From Lysobacterales bacterium (GTDB taxonomy: Bacteria > Pseudomonadota > Gammaproteobacteria > Xanthomonadales > SZUA-36): 64,000 nt of DNA. A program made the translations under genes and the position numbers. The stretch spans positions 45,782 to 109,781 of the forward strand of contig JANQPM010000076.1 in assembly GCA_028289465.1 (NCBI GenBank), written 5' to 3'. This document shows, in pieces, positions 9,035 through 18,119 of this stretch. The notes beneath the pieces are model-generated. The model was not told the DNA's origin, did not search any database, and saw nothing but the letters and a program-made list of their open reading frames with translations. Positions within the stretch are counted from its first letter, which is position 1, and each line of letters starts with the position of its first letter.

Positions 9035-9051
9035 GGCGTTTCCTTTAGGCG

Positions 9052-10170
9052 TTACTGTTGCAGAACATTATGCCGACGCAGAATTTCCACGACCCGCTTT
9101 TTGGGAATGGGCTTGAAGTCGCCAACGGCCTTGGCAGCGAATAAGGCGTTATAAACAGCTTCTTCGGTGGCTTCGATGACCGCAGCGAAAAAGCCGGACA
9201 TGGCGGCGTTGCCGAGCTCTGTGACATCCAGGGTTTTCGCGCCGTTGCCGCGGCGCAGTTCGGCTGCGGTGGAAAATGCCAGTACATAATCCCCGGAGCC
9301 GTTGGACATGATGCCGCCGGTTCTGCCGATACCCAGCATGGCCCGTTTTGCCAGACGTTTCAGATTGCGATCCGACATCGGCGCATCGGTTGCAATGACA
9401 ATCATCACCGAACCGTCCGGACCGGTCTTTTGAGCCTCGACCGCTTTCAGTTTGCGCCCGATGGGGACGCCCGCAATATGCAGATCGCCGCCGTAATTTG
9501 CCTGTAGCAATACTCCGAGGTGATAGTTGTCGATCTTTCTCGAGGCGGTGCCGATGCCCGCTTTAAAACCAAACGCAACGGTACCGGTGCCGGCACCGAC
9601 ATTGCCTTCGGCAACGGCCCCCGAGCGGGCCACGCGAATGGCGGACAAAACATCAGCCTTGTCAATCACCCGTTGGCGAATATCGTTGATACGACCATCG
9701 TTGGTCTCACCGACAACCGCATTGACCGAACGTACCTTTTCGTTGCCCGGATAGGCCAGCGTCCATTCGATCACGCCGGCGGCCGTTTCCGGCACGCTCA
9801 GAGTATTGGTCAGAAGGATCGGAGTTTCGATTTCTCCGAGCTCGATGATTTGCGAAATTCCCATCATCTTTCCGTAGCCATTGGCCTGAAAAAAACCGGC
9901 AGGTACCTTTTCCTGATAGAGATTACCGGAGTGCGGCAGTATTGCTGTCAGGCCCGTATGGATGCCTTTATCGGCATCATTGAGGGTAAGTTGCCCGACC
10001 AGCACACCCGGAACGTCCGTGATCGCATTGAAGGCCCCTGTGGCCATGTGGCCCGGCGTGATACCCAGATCGCGAGCCCGCGGACTGGAAACCGAAGCGG
10101 CTTCTTCCGACCGGCAAGAAGAACAAACCAGCACCAGCAATAAGCCGAGCTGAATAAGGCTTTGTTTCAT
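9052..10170 (-). CDS. Exported P1-family peptidase (DmpA-like, N-terminal-nucleophile aminopeptidase)
   Basis: A 372-residue protein with a signal peptide ending in a Cys-containing LVCSSC, so it may be a lipoprotein though the lipobox is atypical. The mature part has the P1/DmpA features: NAITDVPGVLVGQ, HTGLTAILPH, ANGYGKMMG, EGNVGAGTG, and SNGSGDYVLAFSTA, where the Ser of GSGD (about residue 292) is the expected self-processed nucleophile. DmpA-family enzymes remove D- or beta-amino acids from peptides. ATG 10170 has AGGAG about ten bases upstream; TTG 10176 is also possible. A D-aminopeptidase of a second family (M55) is transcribed divergently 234 bases away. Confidence 0.9.
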   Translation of the reverse strand: MKQSLIQLGLLLVLVCSSCRSEEAASVSSPRARDLGITPGHMATGAFNAITDVPGVLVGQLTLNDADKGIHTGLTAILPHSGNLYQEKVPAGFFQANGYGKMMGISQIIELGEIETPILLTNTLSVPETAAGVIEWTLAYPGNEKVRSVNAVVGETNDGRINDIRQRVIDKADVLSAIRVARSGAVAEGNVGAGTGTVAFGFKAGIGTASRKIDNYHLGVLLQANYGGDLHIAGVPIGRKLKAVEAQKTGPDGSVMIVIATDAPMSDRNLKRLAKRAMLGIGRTGGIMSNGSGDYVLAFSTAAELRRGNGAKTLDVTELGNAAMSGFFAAVIEATEEAVYNALFAAKAVGDFKPIPKKRVVEILRRHNVLQQ

Positions 10171-10404
10171 TGTCAACGCTCTCCTGCCATCTATAGTGAT
10201 CCGTTTGTTGCCAGGCCGGCAATGTCATGATTATCCATTCGGCGGGCCGCACGCAAGCCGCCAAAGCAAGCGCGAGACTCCCTGGTCAGATGACCGTTGT
10301 GATCGACCAACGCCAACGCTAACGTTCTTTGGTAAGCTAGGCGGCCGGCGAAAGCCGTGCCGAACATGGAAGAGAAGCCGTTTTTGTCAACCCGTGAGAA
10401 ATTT

Positions 10405-11304
10405 ATGCCATACTGCAAAATCTTCGTTAGCACATTTTTTCTATTGGCCACTACCAGCATGAGCGTCGCGCAAAAACCGCTGAAAATCTACATTTCCGCC
10501 GATATGGAAGGCGTTGCCGGTGCCGTTACCGAACAGCAACTCGGACCGGCCGGTTTTGAATATCAACGCTTTCGTGAATTCATGACCGCCGAAGTCAATG
10601 CCAGCATCGCAGCCGCGCGCGAAGCCGGCGCGACTGAAATCGTGGTGAGCGATTCGCACGGCAACGGTCAAAACCTGCTGATCGAAAAACTGCCGGAAGA
10701 TGTCAAAGTCATCCGCTCCTGGCCGCGCGCACTGGGCATGATGGAAGGCATCGACAGTTCTTTTGACGGCGCTATTTATATCGGCTACCACTCGTCCACA
10801 CATAATCCGGAAGGGGTACGCGCGCACACCAAATCCAGCGCCAAATTAACCGATATCAAAATCAACGGACAGTCGGTATCGGAAGGTATCTTCAACGCGA
10901 TGATCGCCGGCCATTTCGATGTACCGATCATTATGGTCTCGGGCGACGATATTGCAGTGAAGGAAAACCGGGATGCGATCGGGCCGATCGAAGGCGCGGT
11001 TGTCAAAGAAGCCATCAGTTTTCATTCCGCCAAAACGCTGACGCCGCAAGCAGCCTATAAATTAATCGCCGAGAAAACCAAAAGCGCCATTCAGAATATC
11101 GAAAAATACAAGCCGCTGAAAACCAAGACGCCGGTCACGGTGGATATCAGCTTCAAGCATTACCGGGCAGCGGAAATGCTGGCGTTTATGCCGGGCGCGA
11201 CGCGCGTGGATTCCCATACCGTGCGCTACATTGCCAAGGATATGATCGAAGCGTCACGCTACACGACGTTTGTATTGGGCTATGACTCCAATTTAAGCCC
11301 ATAG
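10405..11304 (+). CDS. Exported M55-family metallo-aminopeptidase (DppA-like)
   Basis: About 299 residues. A signal peptide (FVSTFFLLATTSMSVAQ) precedes the DppA fold. The di-zinc ligands are visible: Asp33 and Glu35 in SADMEG, His85 in SDSHGNG, His129 in GYHS and Glu160 in SVSEG. DppA removes N-terminal D-amino acids from D-peptides; here export suggests use on peptidoglycan fragments or environmental peptides. ATG 10405 gives a clean signal peptide; starts at 10366 (ATG) and 10357 (GTG) would add 13-16 residues of non-signal sequence. It is divergent from the P1 peptidase, making a paired D-peptide-degrading locus. Confidence 0.9.
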   Translation: MPYCKIFVSTFFLLATTSMSVAQKPLKIYISADMEGVAGAVTEQQLGPAGFEYQRFREFMTAEVNASIAAAREAGATEIVVSDSHGNGQNLLIEKLPEDVKVIRSWPRALGMMEGIDSSFDGAIYIGYHSSTHNPEGVRAHTKSSAKLTDIKINGQSVSEGIFNAMIAGHFDVPIIMVSGDDIAVKENRDAIGPIEGAVVKEAISFHSAKTLTPQAAYKLIAEKTKSAIQNIEKYKPLKTKTPVTVDISFKHYRAAEMLAFMPGATRVDSHTVRYIAKDMIEASRYTTFVLGYDSNLSP

Positions 11305-11429
11305 GCACACCAGGATCTCGACAAACCCGCCGGAGTAACGTTCCATAATGGTAAAGCGGTGACTTTTGGCCCTTATGCTGCACACCACCACGGGCTAAGC
11401 TGTCGATATCCGCAAGGATGGAGACGACG

Positions 11430-12275
11430 ATGATCCGTATTAGCGACGTCAGCAAGAGCTATGGCGAACTGCTGGCCGTTGACCGGCTGTCATTTGCGAT
11501 TCAAAAAGGTGAAATCTTCGGCCTGCTCGGGCCGAACGGCGCCGGCAAAAGCACGGCGATTGCCATCACCTGCGGCCTGCTGGTACCCGACCGGGGCGAA
11601 GTACAGGTTAACGGCCACCGGCCGGTATCCAAAGCCGCCAAACGACAGATCGGCCTGGCGCCGCAGAGCCTGGCTATGTACGAAGACCTTACCGGGCTGG
11701 ACAACCTGCACTTTTTCGGCAGCCTGTACGGACTGGAAAAGCCGTTGCTGGAAGAACGGATTCAGTGGGTGCTCGAGTTCTCCGGCCTGACCGATCGCGC
11801 CAAAGACCGGGTGGAAACCTATTCCGGCGGCATGCAGCGGCGGCTGAACCTTGCGATTTCCCTGCTGCACGACCCGGAGTACCTGTTGCTGGACGAACCG
11901 ACAGTGGGCGTCGATCCGCAATCACGCAATAAATTATTCGACTGCGTGCTGGCGCTGAAAGCGCGCGGAAAAACCATTATCTACACCACCCATTACATGG
12001 AAGAAGCACAGCGGCTTTGCGACCGCGTGGGCATTATCGACCATGGCCGCCTGCTGGCACTCGGAACCGTGGACGAACTGATCGGCGAACACGGCGGCGA
12101 CGGCGAGATCAGCGTAACCACCGCCGAGCAGACCATTGTCAAAACCACCGGCCGGCCGATTGCCGATATGAAAGCCTTGCTGGACGCGCACGACGATATT
12201 CGGGATCTGAAATTGATCCGGCCCAGCCTGGAAAGCGTGTTCCTGAACCTGACCGGGCGACAGCTGAGGGACTGA
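11430..12275 (+). CDS. ABC transporter ATP-binding protein (ABC-2 exporter)
   Basis: A 281-residue nucleotide-binding subunit. Walker A is GPNGAGKS (residues 34-41), the Q-loop Gln is near 79, the signature is YSGGM (131-135), Walker B is LLLDEP (about 152-157) and the switch His is in TTHYMEEA (188). The C-terminal segment matches the DrrA/CcmA-type family that drives export of drugs, lipids or polysaccharide. ATG 11430 follows GGAG at a spacing of six; the ATG at 11418 has poorer spacing. The permease starts four bases after the stop, so the two form an operon. Confidence 0.94.
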   Translation: MIRISDVSKSYGELLAVDRLSFAIQKGEIFGLLGPNGAGKSTAIAITCGLLVPDRGEVQVNGHRPVSKAAKRQIGLAPQSLAMYEDLTGLDNLHFFGSLYGLEKPLLEERIQWVLEFSGLTDRAKDRVETYSGGMQRRLNLAISLLHDPEYLLLDEPTVGVDPQSRNKLFDCVLALKARGKTIIYTTHYMEEAQRLCDRVGIIDHGRLLALGTVDELIGEHGGDGEISVTTAEQTIVKTTGRPIADMKALLDAHDDIRDLKLIRPSLESVFLNLTGRQLRD

Positions 12276-12279
12276 TGCG

Positions 12280-13569
12280 ATGAATATCCTGCTTTCGATG
12301 GTCAAGAAAGACTTCAAGCTGATCTTCCGCGACAAGATGACGGTGTTTTTCACCTTTATTTTTCCGATTCTGTTCGCGGCGTTCTTCGGTTCGATCTTCT
12401 CTGGCGGCAGCGACAACAACCAACTGTCGGTCGCTGTGGCGGACCTCGACCGGACCGCGGATTCCGAGGCCTTCGTTCAGCGCCTGATCGACAGTGACGA
12501 ACTGGCGGTAGACGTCATGGAAGAACCGGCCGCTCGAAACGCGGTACGCCGCGGCAGCAAAGTCGCCTATATTTTGATTCCGGCGGGTTTTGGCGAAAAA
12601 TACGGCAGCCTGTTTACCGGCGGCACGCCGGAGCTGACCATCGGCGTGGACCCGAGCCGGCAGGCGGAATCCGGGATTCTGCAGGGCAGCCTGATGAAGC
12701 TCGGCGTCGAGCGCTTTGAGAACGCACTCTCCGACAACCAGCAACTCAGCGCCCAGCTCGACCAGTCCATCGCCGCGATCGAGCAAAGCGACGACATGCC
12801 CGAGCAGTGGAAATCCCTGCTCGGCGACTATCTGCCGCAGATAAAGGCGCTGACCGAACAGGACGCGGCCGACAACTCAACGGATAACCCGGACGGCGCT
12901 ACGACTGGCATGGCGGGCGCGTTTACACCCCTGGCATTGAATTTTGAGGACGTTGCAATACAGCGCGACGGGCCTCAGAACGGCTATGCGGTGACCATTC
13001 CGCAGGCCATGTACTGGGCGATCATGGGGGTAGTGATGGGCTTCGGCGTATCGCTGGTACAGGAAAACACGTTCGGCACGATGACGCGGCTGGTGACAGC
13101 CCCAATCACCCGCACCCAGATACTAGGCGGCAAATCGCTGGGCTGCTTTATCGCGTTGTGCATGGTTTCCGGCGCACTGTTTCTGATAGCCAATCAGGTG
13201 TTCAGCGTGCCTATTGACGCCCCGCTGAAGCTGGTGCTGGCGATCGCGTCGGTCGGCGTCGGCTTTGTCGGCATCATGATGTTCCTGGCCGCGATCGGCA
13301 AAACCGAACGCGGCGTTTCCGGCCTCGGCTGGGGCGTGATGATGATCTTTGCGATGTTCGGCGGGGCGATGATCCCGCTGTTCGTGATGCCCGGCTGGAT
13401 GAAAACAGTCAGTCATTTGAGCCCGGTCAAATGGTCTATCCTGGCTTTCGAAGGCGCAACCTGGCGAAATTTCAGCTATTCCGAACTGATCCTGCCCTGC
13501 GGCATTATGCTGGTGCTCGGGATTACCTGTTTTATTATCGGCAGCCGGACGCTGAAGCTGGAAAACTAA
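12280..13569 (+). CDS. ABC-2 type transporter permease
   Basis: A 429-residue ABC-2 permease. One membrane helix lies near the N-terminus (FFTFIFPILFAAFFGSIF), followed by an extracytoplasmic domain of about 200 residues (SDNNQLSVAVADLDR onward), then five to six C-terminal helices with VQENTFGTMTRLVTAPITR, the usual ABC-2 signature, and a final helix ending in RTLKLEN. It would work as a dimer with the upstream ATPase to export a hydrophobic or lipid-linked substrate. Its TAA stop overlaps the ATG of a 43-codon ORF (TAATG). Confidence 0.92.
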   Translation: MNILLSMVKKDFKLIFRDKMTVFFTFIFPILFAAFFGSIFSGGSDNNQLSVAVADLDRTADSEAFVQRLIDSDELAVDVMEEPAARNAVRRGSKVAYILIPAGFGEKYGSLFTGGTPELTIGVDPSRQAESGILQGSLMKLGVERFENALSDNQQLSAQLDQSIAAIEQSDDMPEQWKSLLGDYLPQIKALTEQDAADNSTDNPDGATTGMAGAFTPLALNFEDVAIQRDGPQNGYAVTIPQAMYWAIMGVVMGFGVSLVQENTFGTMTRLVTAPITRTQILGGKSLGCFIALCMVSGALFLIANQVFSVPIDAPLKLVLAIASVGVGFVGIMMFLAAIGKTERGVSGLGWGVMMIFAMFGGAMIPLFVMPGWMKTVSHLSPVKWSILAFEGATWRNFSYSELILPCGIMLVLGITCFIIGSRTLKLEN

Positions 13570-13700
13570 TGCCTGGGTACCGGCCGCTCAGGATCGGTAT
13601 TCATCCCAACGATCTGAGTCTGTCGATGGCCGGCGATCTGGATCGTCTGCTGGGGCAGCGCCTTGAACCGGTATCGTATTCCGCCTGCTTCGCAGCCTGA
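13569..13700 (+). CDS. Small ORF translationally coupled to the ABC permease
   Basis: A 43-codon frame starting inside the permease stop codon (TAATG) and ending at the TGA at 13698-13700, directly before the hairpin at 13702. The product begins MPGYRPLRIGIHPND and is not hydrophobic. The overlap strongly favours translation by coupling, and the first residues resemble the start of a periplasmic-binding-like domain, so it may be the stump of a lost third gene. No family was recognised; it may also be chance. Confidence 0.4.
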   Translation: MPGYRPLRIGIHPNDLSLSMAGDLDRLLGQRLEPVSYSACFAA

Positions 13701-13701
13701 A

Positions 13702-13723
13702 AAGCCCGGCCGTGGCCGGGCTT
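13702..13723 (-). terminator. Hairpin terminator between convergent ABC operon and membrane-protein gene
   Basis: A perfect ten-base-pair stem AAGCCCGGCC / GGCCGGGCTT with a two-base centre. On the minus strand it is followed by TTTTC, fitting termination of the gene ending at 13760; on the plus strand it directly follows the coupled small ORF but has only TTG after it, so it is at best a weak terminator there. Confidence 0.75.
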
Positions 13724-13759
13724 GTGATGATCGCCCTGACGCGGTATCAGGCCGCGGTA

Positions 13760-14218
13760 TCAGGCGCTGTGTTCCGGCGCGACCTTCGCGGACACCCAAC
13801 CGAGCACCGCGCCGCCGATCAGGTAGACCAGCAATGCTTCAAATATCCACCAGCCCCAGATTTCCATCGGCAGGTTGAATACGCCGGACCAGCCAAGCGA
13901 CGCGGTCAGATGGAACAGCCACAGCACCAGACCGAACTTGACTCCCTTCAGCCAGCCGGCGCCACTGAACGAACCGCGGATGACGCTGTAAATACCGGCT
14001 GCGACCAGCGCACCGAACAGGCCGGTGGCGATCCAGCGCGGCATCAGCGCCGCCATGTCCGGCGGATCCTGATTCAATTCCGGCCGCCAGAACGAGGCCG
14101 TCTGCTTGTACACGTCGGTCAGCACGCCTTCGTGAATCAGCGGGCCGGTACCCATGCTGACCAGCCATTGAACGATATAAAGACAGATACCCCCGATAAA
14201 AATGACCTTCCAATTCAT
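13760..14218 (-). CDS. Conserved four-helix membrane protein, function unknown
   Basis: A 152-residue protein with four predicted membrane segments: VIFIGGICLYIVQWLVSMG, WIATGLFGALVAAGIYSVI, FGLVLWLFHLTASLGWSGVF and WWIFEALLVYLIGGAVLGWV. A short extracytoplasmic loop after the first helix has WRPELNQDPPDM. It starts at ATG 14218 behind GGGAGAT. No catalytic residues or named family were recognised. It has its own terminator downstream and is separated by 56 bases from the exported hydrolase upstream on the same strand, so it may share that gene's transcript. Confidence 0.75.
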   Translation of the reverse strand: MNWKVIFIGGICLYIVQWLVSMGTGPLIHEGVLTDVYKQTASFWRPELNQDPPDMAALMPRWIATGLFGALVAAGIYSVIRGSFSGAGWLKGVKFGLVLWLFHLTASLGWSGVFNLPMEIWGWWIFEALLVYLIGGAVLGWVSAKVAPEHSA

Positions 14219-14274
14219 TATCGTGATCTCCCTCGTTTTGGCCTAAGTATAGACCGCCGCCCCAAAATTCGCGA

Positions 14275-15027
14275 TCAGCGGCCTGCGCCCTTCAAGTGCC
14301 GGCGCAAAAAGTCTTCGACAATGCGCCAGGTCCCGGTCAGATCGGCCTGACTGCGCTCGGCGACCAGCATCGAACTGCCATGGACGCCGCCGTCGACCAC
14401 CTGCACGGACACGCCGGCTGCCTTGAACTGCGCGGCCTGCTCGATCACGCTCGGGACTTTCATCTCCGAGGCCGGCCGAAACACGACCAACGGCCGGCTG
14501 ACCGCAGGCAGGCTTTCCATCGGGTTGCAGTCTGCCATCGGGCCGCCGGAAGCCGGCGAGAACGCAAGTGCGGCATCAATGCGTTCAGCCGCCGCCGCTG
14601 CCAGCGTGATCACCAGTCCGGCGCTGTAGCTGCTGCCCCAGACGGCCAGCGGACCGGTACTGCGGCCGGCCGCGAATTCCAGCGCGGCGAGCAGGTCCGG
14701 ATAAGCCTCGCAATAACCGAAAGACTGTCCGGCGGGCAAAGCATCAACGGTCCGGTTCCCAATTCCGAAGCGGTCACCGCCGGCGCGCTGATCGACCGCC
14801 AGTACCTGATAGCCCAAACCGCGCAAGCGATCAATGATTTCGGGATACTCGCCGCGCGCACTGCCACCGGCCTGATGAAACAGGACAATCGTCGGGGCCG
14901 AACCGGTTTCCTGGACTGCATGCCAGTCGGCAAAGACAGTCAGCCCGTCCGCCGCTGAAAAGCTGACTTCTTCAGCCTGCAGCGCCGTACCGGCAAGCAG
15001 TATCAGTAGGCAAAGTATTCGTTTCAT
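14275..15027 (-). CDS. Exported alpha/beta hydrolase (dienelactone-hydrolase-like)
   Basis: About 250 residues with a signal peptide (ILCLLILLAGTALQAEE). The body is a dienelactone-hydrolase-type fold: TIVLFHQAGGSARGEY for the oxyanion loop, GYQVLAVDQRAGGDRFG, and the nucleophile elbow GSSYSAG with Ser at the centre. A late VVDGGVHGSSML supplies the His. ATG 15027 directly precedes the signal peptide; an in-frame upstream start adds five residues. It likely cleaves an ester in the periplasm; the substrate is unknown. It is on the same strand as the beta-lactamase-like gene upstream, 117 bases away. Confidence 0.85.
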   Translation of the reverse strand: MKRILCLLILLAGTALQAEEVSFSAADGLTVFADWHAVQETGSAPTIVLFHQAGGSARGEYPEIIDRLRGLGYQVLAVDQRAGGDRFGIGNRTVDALPAGQSFGYCEAYPDLLAALEFAAGRSTGPLAVWGSSYSAGLVITLAAAAAERIDAALAFSPASGGPMADCNPMESLPAVSRPLVVFRPASEMKVPSVIEQAAQFKAAGVSVQVVDGGVHGSSMLVAERSQADLTGTWRIVEDFLRRHLKGAGR

Positions 15028-15144
15028 TCTCAGGACTGCCAACTACGGCAGGTATTTATTATCCAATGTTTATTAAAAGCCGAGCACAGGCGATTGCAAC
15101 CGACGATTCGGTATCACGAACCGGTCAGGCGCCGGAGCGACCGG

Positions 15145-16317
15145 TCAGGATTCGATCGCAGCCAGCACGGCTTCGACCACCTCGGGTAACGCAGGCACCC
15201 AGCGCATCACCAGCAGTAAATCGTTTTCCTGATCCACATAGATATAGTTGCCGCCGAAACCGGATGCCCAGAACGCGCTCTCCGGCGCGGCCGGAATACG
15301 CTGCCGGTCGGTGTTCAGCCACCACATATAACCGTAATCCTTGCGCACCGGCGTCGGCTGCCGCAGTGCGCGAATCCAGTCTTTCGGAATGATCTGCTCG
15401 CCGTTCCAGTTGCCGTTGCGCAAGAACAGCAGCCCGAATCGGGCATGATCCAGGGTACTGATGAAAATACCGCCACCGAAGTGCCCGCCGCCCGACACCG
15501 ATTGCACTTTCACGCCATCCACCGTGACCCAGGAATTCTTGTAGCCGTGCCAGCGCCAGGTGTTCGATGCACCGATGCGGTCCATCACATTTTCCTTCAG
15601 CACTTGTGGCAGCGGTTTGCGCCAGACTTGCAGCATCGCATAGGCCAGCAGGTTTACGCGCACATCGTTGTATTTGAAATACTCGCCCGGCGCATGCAGT
15701 TCGCGGTTCGGCCATGCATCGGGATCGTCGCCTTCCGGCCGATCCGCCCAGTCCGGAATGTTCCACAGCGTTCCTTGCCAGTCTGAAGTCTGGTTCAGCA
15801 GATGGTGCCAGGCGATCGGACGATTGTGATCGGAAGCGAAATAGTCACCCGGCACGTATTTCGCGACCGGCTCATTGACATCCCGAATCAGTCCGTCACG
15901 CAGCGCCAGCGCGGTCGTGGTTGACAGATAGCTTTTGGCCACGCTGAAAGTCATGTCCACGCGATCCAGATCGCCCCACTCCGCGGCAATCATGCCGTGG
16001 CGGATAATCAGCCCGCTGCTGCCGGCCCGGGGTTTGGTCGGGCCCAGAATACGAAAATCGGGTTCGCGTGGGGAAAAAGACTCGAAAATCACCTGGTGCA
16101 GATCGCTCGGCTCGGTTACCGCCTTTTGCTGCGCCAGCGCGACGGCCGCTTTCAGTTTTTCCGCGTTCATGCCGAGCGCTTCCGGAGATTGGCGCTGCCA
16201 TTGGTGGCGCGGTGGAAAATACGTGCCGGTTTGAACGTCTCTAGGTTGAGCGTCTTTGGCCGACAGATTGGTCGAGACCAGCAAAATCAGCAACAAGCGC
16301 AAAGTCTGAACAAGCAT
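15145..16317 (-). CDS. Exported serine hydrolase, class C beta-lactamase family
   Basis: A 390-residue protein with a signal peptide (LRLLLILLVSTNLSAKD). The active-site SxxK motif is SVAK at residues 125-128. The second motif is at KYND (about 215-218), so the usual YxN is replaced by Y-N-D. A glycine-rich GGGHFGGGIF lies further on. Members of this family include esterases and D,D-peptidases more often than true beta-lactamases. ATG 16317 was chosen because AGGAGG lies nine bases upstream; the upstream in-frame start at 16353 lacks one. It is transcribed divergently from the Tat-exported aldo/keto reductase. Confidence 0.87.
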   Translation of the reverse strand: MLVQTLRLLLILLVSTNLSAKDAQPRDVQTGTYFPPRHQWQRQSPEALGMNAEKLKAAVALAQQKAVTEPSDLHQVIFESFSPREPDFRILGPTKPRAGSSGLIIRHGMIAAEWGDLDRVDMTFSVAKSYLSTTTALALRDGLIRDVNEPVAKYVPGDYFASDHNRPIAWHHLLNQTSDWQGTLWNIPDWADRPEGDDPDAWPNRELHAPGEYFKYNDVRVNLLAYAMLQVWRKPLPQVLKENVMDRIGASNTWRWHGYKNSWVTVDGVKVQSVSGGGHFGGGIFISTLDHARFGLLFLRNGNWNGEQIIPKDWIRALRQPTPVRKDYGYMWWLNTDRQRIPAAPESAFWASGFGGNYIYVDQENDLLLVMRWVPALPEVVEAVLAAIES

Positions 16318-16516
16318 CAGCACAATCCTCCTGGCAGTCAAACAGAGATGCACAGCGTATCAGGATAAGCAACGCCGCACGCGATTATCTTCTGATCTGC
16401 CATCGACTTGGCGGACCTGGCCAACGGACTGCCGAGACAGCGGAACCAAGGACTGGCACATACTCTCCTAGTTATCGGACGATGCCGGTAACGGGCATTC
16501 AATGTCAGGAAAATGC

Positions 16517-17449
16517 ATGTCAACACACCCCGCTATCAGTCGGCGCCACTGGTTGAAAGGCGCAACCGCGCTTTCGGTGCTGGCGGCTCTCGAACCGCAG
16601 GCATTGTTTGCCGCGCCGGACCCGGTCATGAAGTCGGTTCCGGCCGACCGATATTGCATTCCGGCGGTCGGCATGGGCACCTGGATTACCTTCGACGTCG
16701 GCCGGGGAACGGCCGGACGGGCACAGCGGCTTGCGGTGCTGAAGCGTTTCTTCGACCGTGGCGGGCACCTGGTCGATTCCTCACCGATGTACGGCTCGGC
16801 ACAAGAAGTACTCGGCTACTGCCTGGACCGGCTGGACAACGATCAGAACCTGTACAGCGCGACCAAGGTCTGGACGCCGGGCCGGCAGCTCGGCATCCAT
16901 CAAATGAATGCATCGGCCGAACTATGGGGCCTGCCGCAATTCGACCTGATGCAGATTCATAATATGGTGAACTGGAAGGTCCATCTGGAAACGCTGCTGG
17001 AATGGAAATCGCAACGCAGGCTGCAGCATATCGGCATTACCACCTCGCACGGCCGCCGCCATGCCGAGATGCGACGGGCGATTGAAAACCAGCCGTTCGA
17101 TTTCGTGCAGTTTACTTACAACATCGCAGACCGCGAAGCCGAGCATGAGCTGCTGCCATTGGCGCAGGAGCACGGCAAGGCAGTGATTATCAACCGGCCG
17201 TTTCAGACCGGCGGGCTGTTCCGCCGGGTCGGCACCCAGCCGCTGCCGCCGTGGGCGGCCGAGATCGGCTGCGAAAACTGGGCCCAGTATTTTTTGAAAT
17301 TTGTGATCTCACACCCGGCCGTGACCTGTGCGATACCGGCAACTTCGCGGGTAGACCATATGGAAGAAAATATGGGTGCGCTGTATGGCCCGCTGCCCGA
17401 CACCGCGATGCGGACTGAAATGATCCGCTATTTCGAACGCATTACCTGA
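16517..17449 (+). CDS. Tat-exported aldo/keto reductase
   Basis: About 310 residues. The N-terminus has a twin-arginine signal, SRRHWLKGATALSVLAAL, so the protein should be exported folded. The catalytic tetrad of aldo/keto reductases is present: Asp87 and Tyr92 in LVDSSPMYGS, Lys117 in SATKVW and His148 in MQIHN. NADP(H)-dependent reduction of carbonyls is expected, which is unusual outside the cytoplasm because the cofactor would have to be carried out with the enzyme. ATG 16517 has AGGA seven bases upstream; ATG 16502 adds five residues. Confidence 0.88.
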   Translation: MSTHPAISRRHWLKGATALSVLAALEPQALFAAPDPVMKSVPADRYCIPAVGMGTWITFDVGRGTAGRAQRLAVLKRFFDRGGHLVDSSPMYGSAQEVLGYCLDRLDNDQNLYSATKVWTPGRQLGIHQMNASAELWGLPQFDLMQIHNMVNWKVHLETLLEWKSQRRLQHIGITTSHGRRHAEMRRAIENQPFDFVQFTYNIADREAEHELLPLAQEHGKAVIINRPFQTGGLFRRVGTQPLPPWAAEIGCENWAQYFLKFVISHPAVTCAIPATSRVDHMEENMGALYGPLPDTAMRTEMIRYFERIT

Positions 17450-17493
17450 ACGCGCTCCTACCCCGGCTCACGCCGTTCGCAGGACTCCATAGA

Positions 17494-17910
17494 TTATTCA
17501 ACCGGCGGCTTTCGCCGAAACTGCTTGGTCTGGCTGCGCCGGGCTTTGGCCCGCAGCCGTTTTTCCCTTACTGCTCGTCCGGGCCTGGTCGGCTTTCTCG
17601 CTTTCCGAACCACCGCAACGCTGCGGATCATTTCGGCCAGTCGCACCAGCGCATCCTGCCGGTTGCGTTCCCGCGTTCGGTGCTGCTGGGCTTTAATCAC
17701 GATGATGCCATCTTTGCTGATCCGCCGGTCGGAAAGCTTCGCCAGGCGCTGTTTGTACCAGTCGGGCAGGCTGGATGCGGCGATATCAAAGCGCAGGTGG
17801 ATCGCGCTTGAGACTTTGTTCACATTCTGCCCGCCGGCTCCTTGAGCGCGTACCGCGGACATTTCGATTTCATGCAGCGGAATACTGACTTTGCCGGAAA
17901 TTTTTAACAT
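17494..17910 (-). CDS. arfB: Alternative ribosome-rescue factor / aminoacyl-tRNA hydrolase
   Basis: A 138-residue protein with the release-factor catalytic GGQ motif at residues 26-28 (GAGGQNVNKVSSAIHLRFD) and a long, very basic C-terminal tail (KARKPTRPG, RAKARRSQTKQFRRKPP), which in ArfB enters the empty mRNA channel of stalled ribosomes. It hydrolyses peptidyl-tRNA on ribosomes stuck without a stop codon. Length and layout match E. coli ArfB (YaeJ, 140 residues). It is a single gene, convergent with the aldo/keto reductase. Confidence 0.95.
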   Translation of the reverse strand: MLKISGKVSIPLHEIEMSAVRAQGAGGQNVNKVSSAIHLRFDIAASSLPDWYKQRLAKLSDRRISKDGIIVIKAQQHRTRERNRQDALVRLAEMIRSVAVVRKARKPTRPGRAVREKRLRAKARRSQTKQFRRKPPVE

Positions 17911-18119
17911 TGCATCAGGTGCCTCATGCCCGCAGCCGATACTACCTGCCCGCGAAGCGTTTGCCCATTGACCGCTTACTCAGGTACAGAAACCGGCATA
18001 AGGCAGCCGACGACTTCGGCGATTTCTCACACAAGCTTGTAACCGTATTTTTTCGGCAGAATCATTCCTATACTCAATAAGGAATGTAGGGCCACCGGCT
18101 TTCGAAAAAGGGGGATCAC

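Noticed and set aside
15145..16317. True beta-lactamase resistance gene
   Set aside because: Only SxxK is canonical, YxN is changed, and the family is mostly esterases and peptidases.
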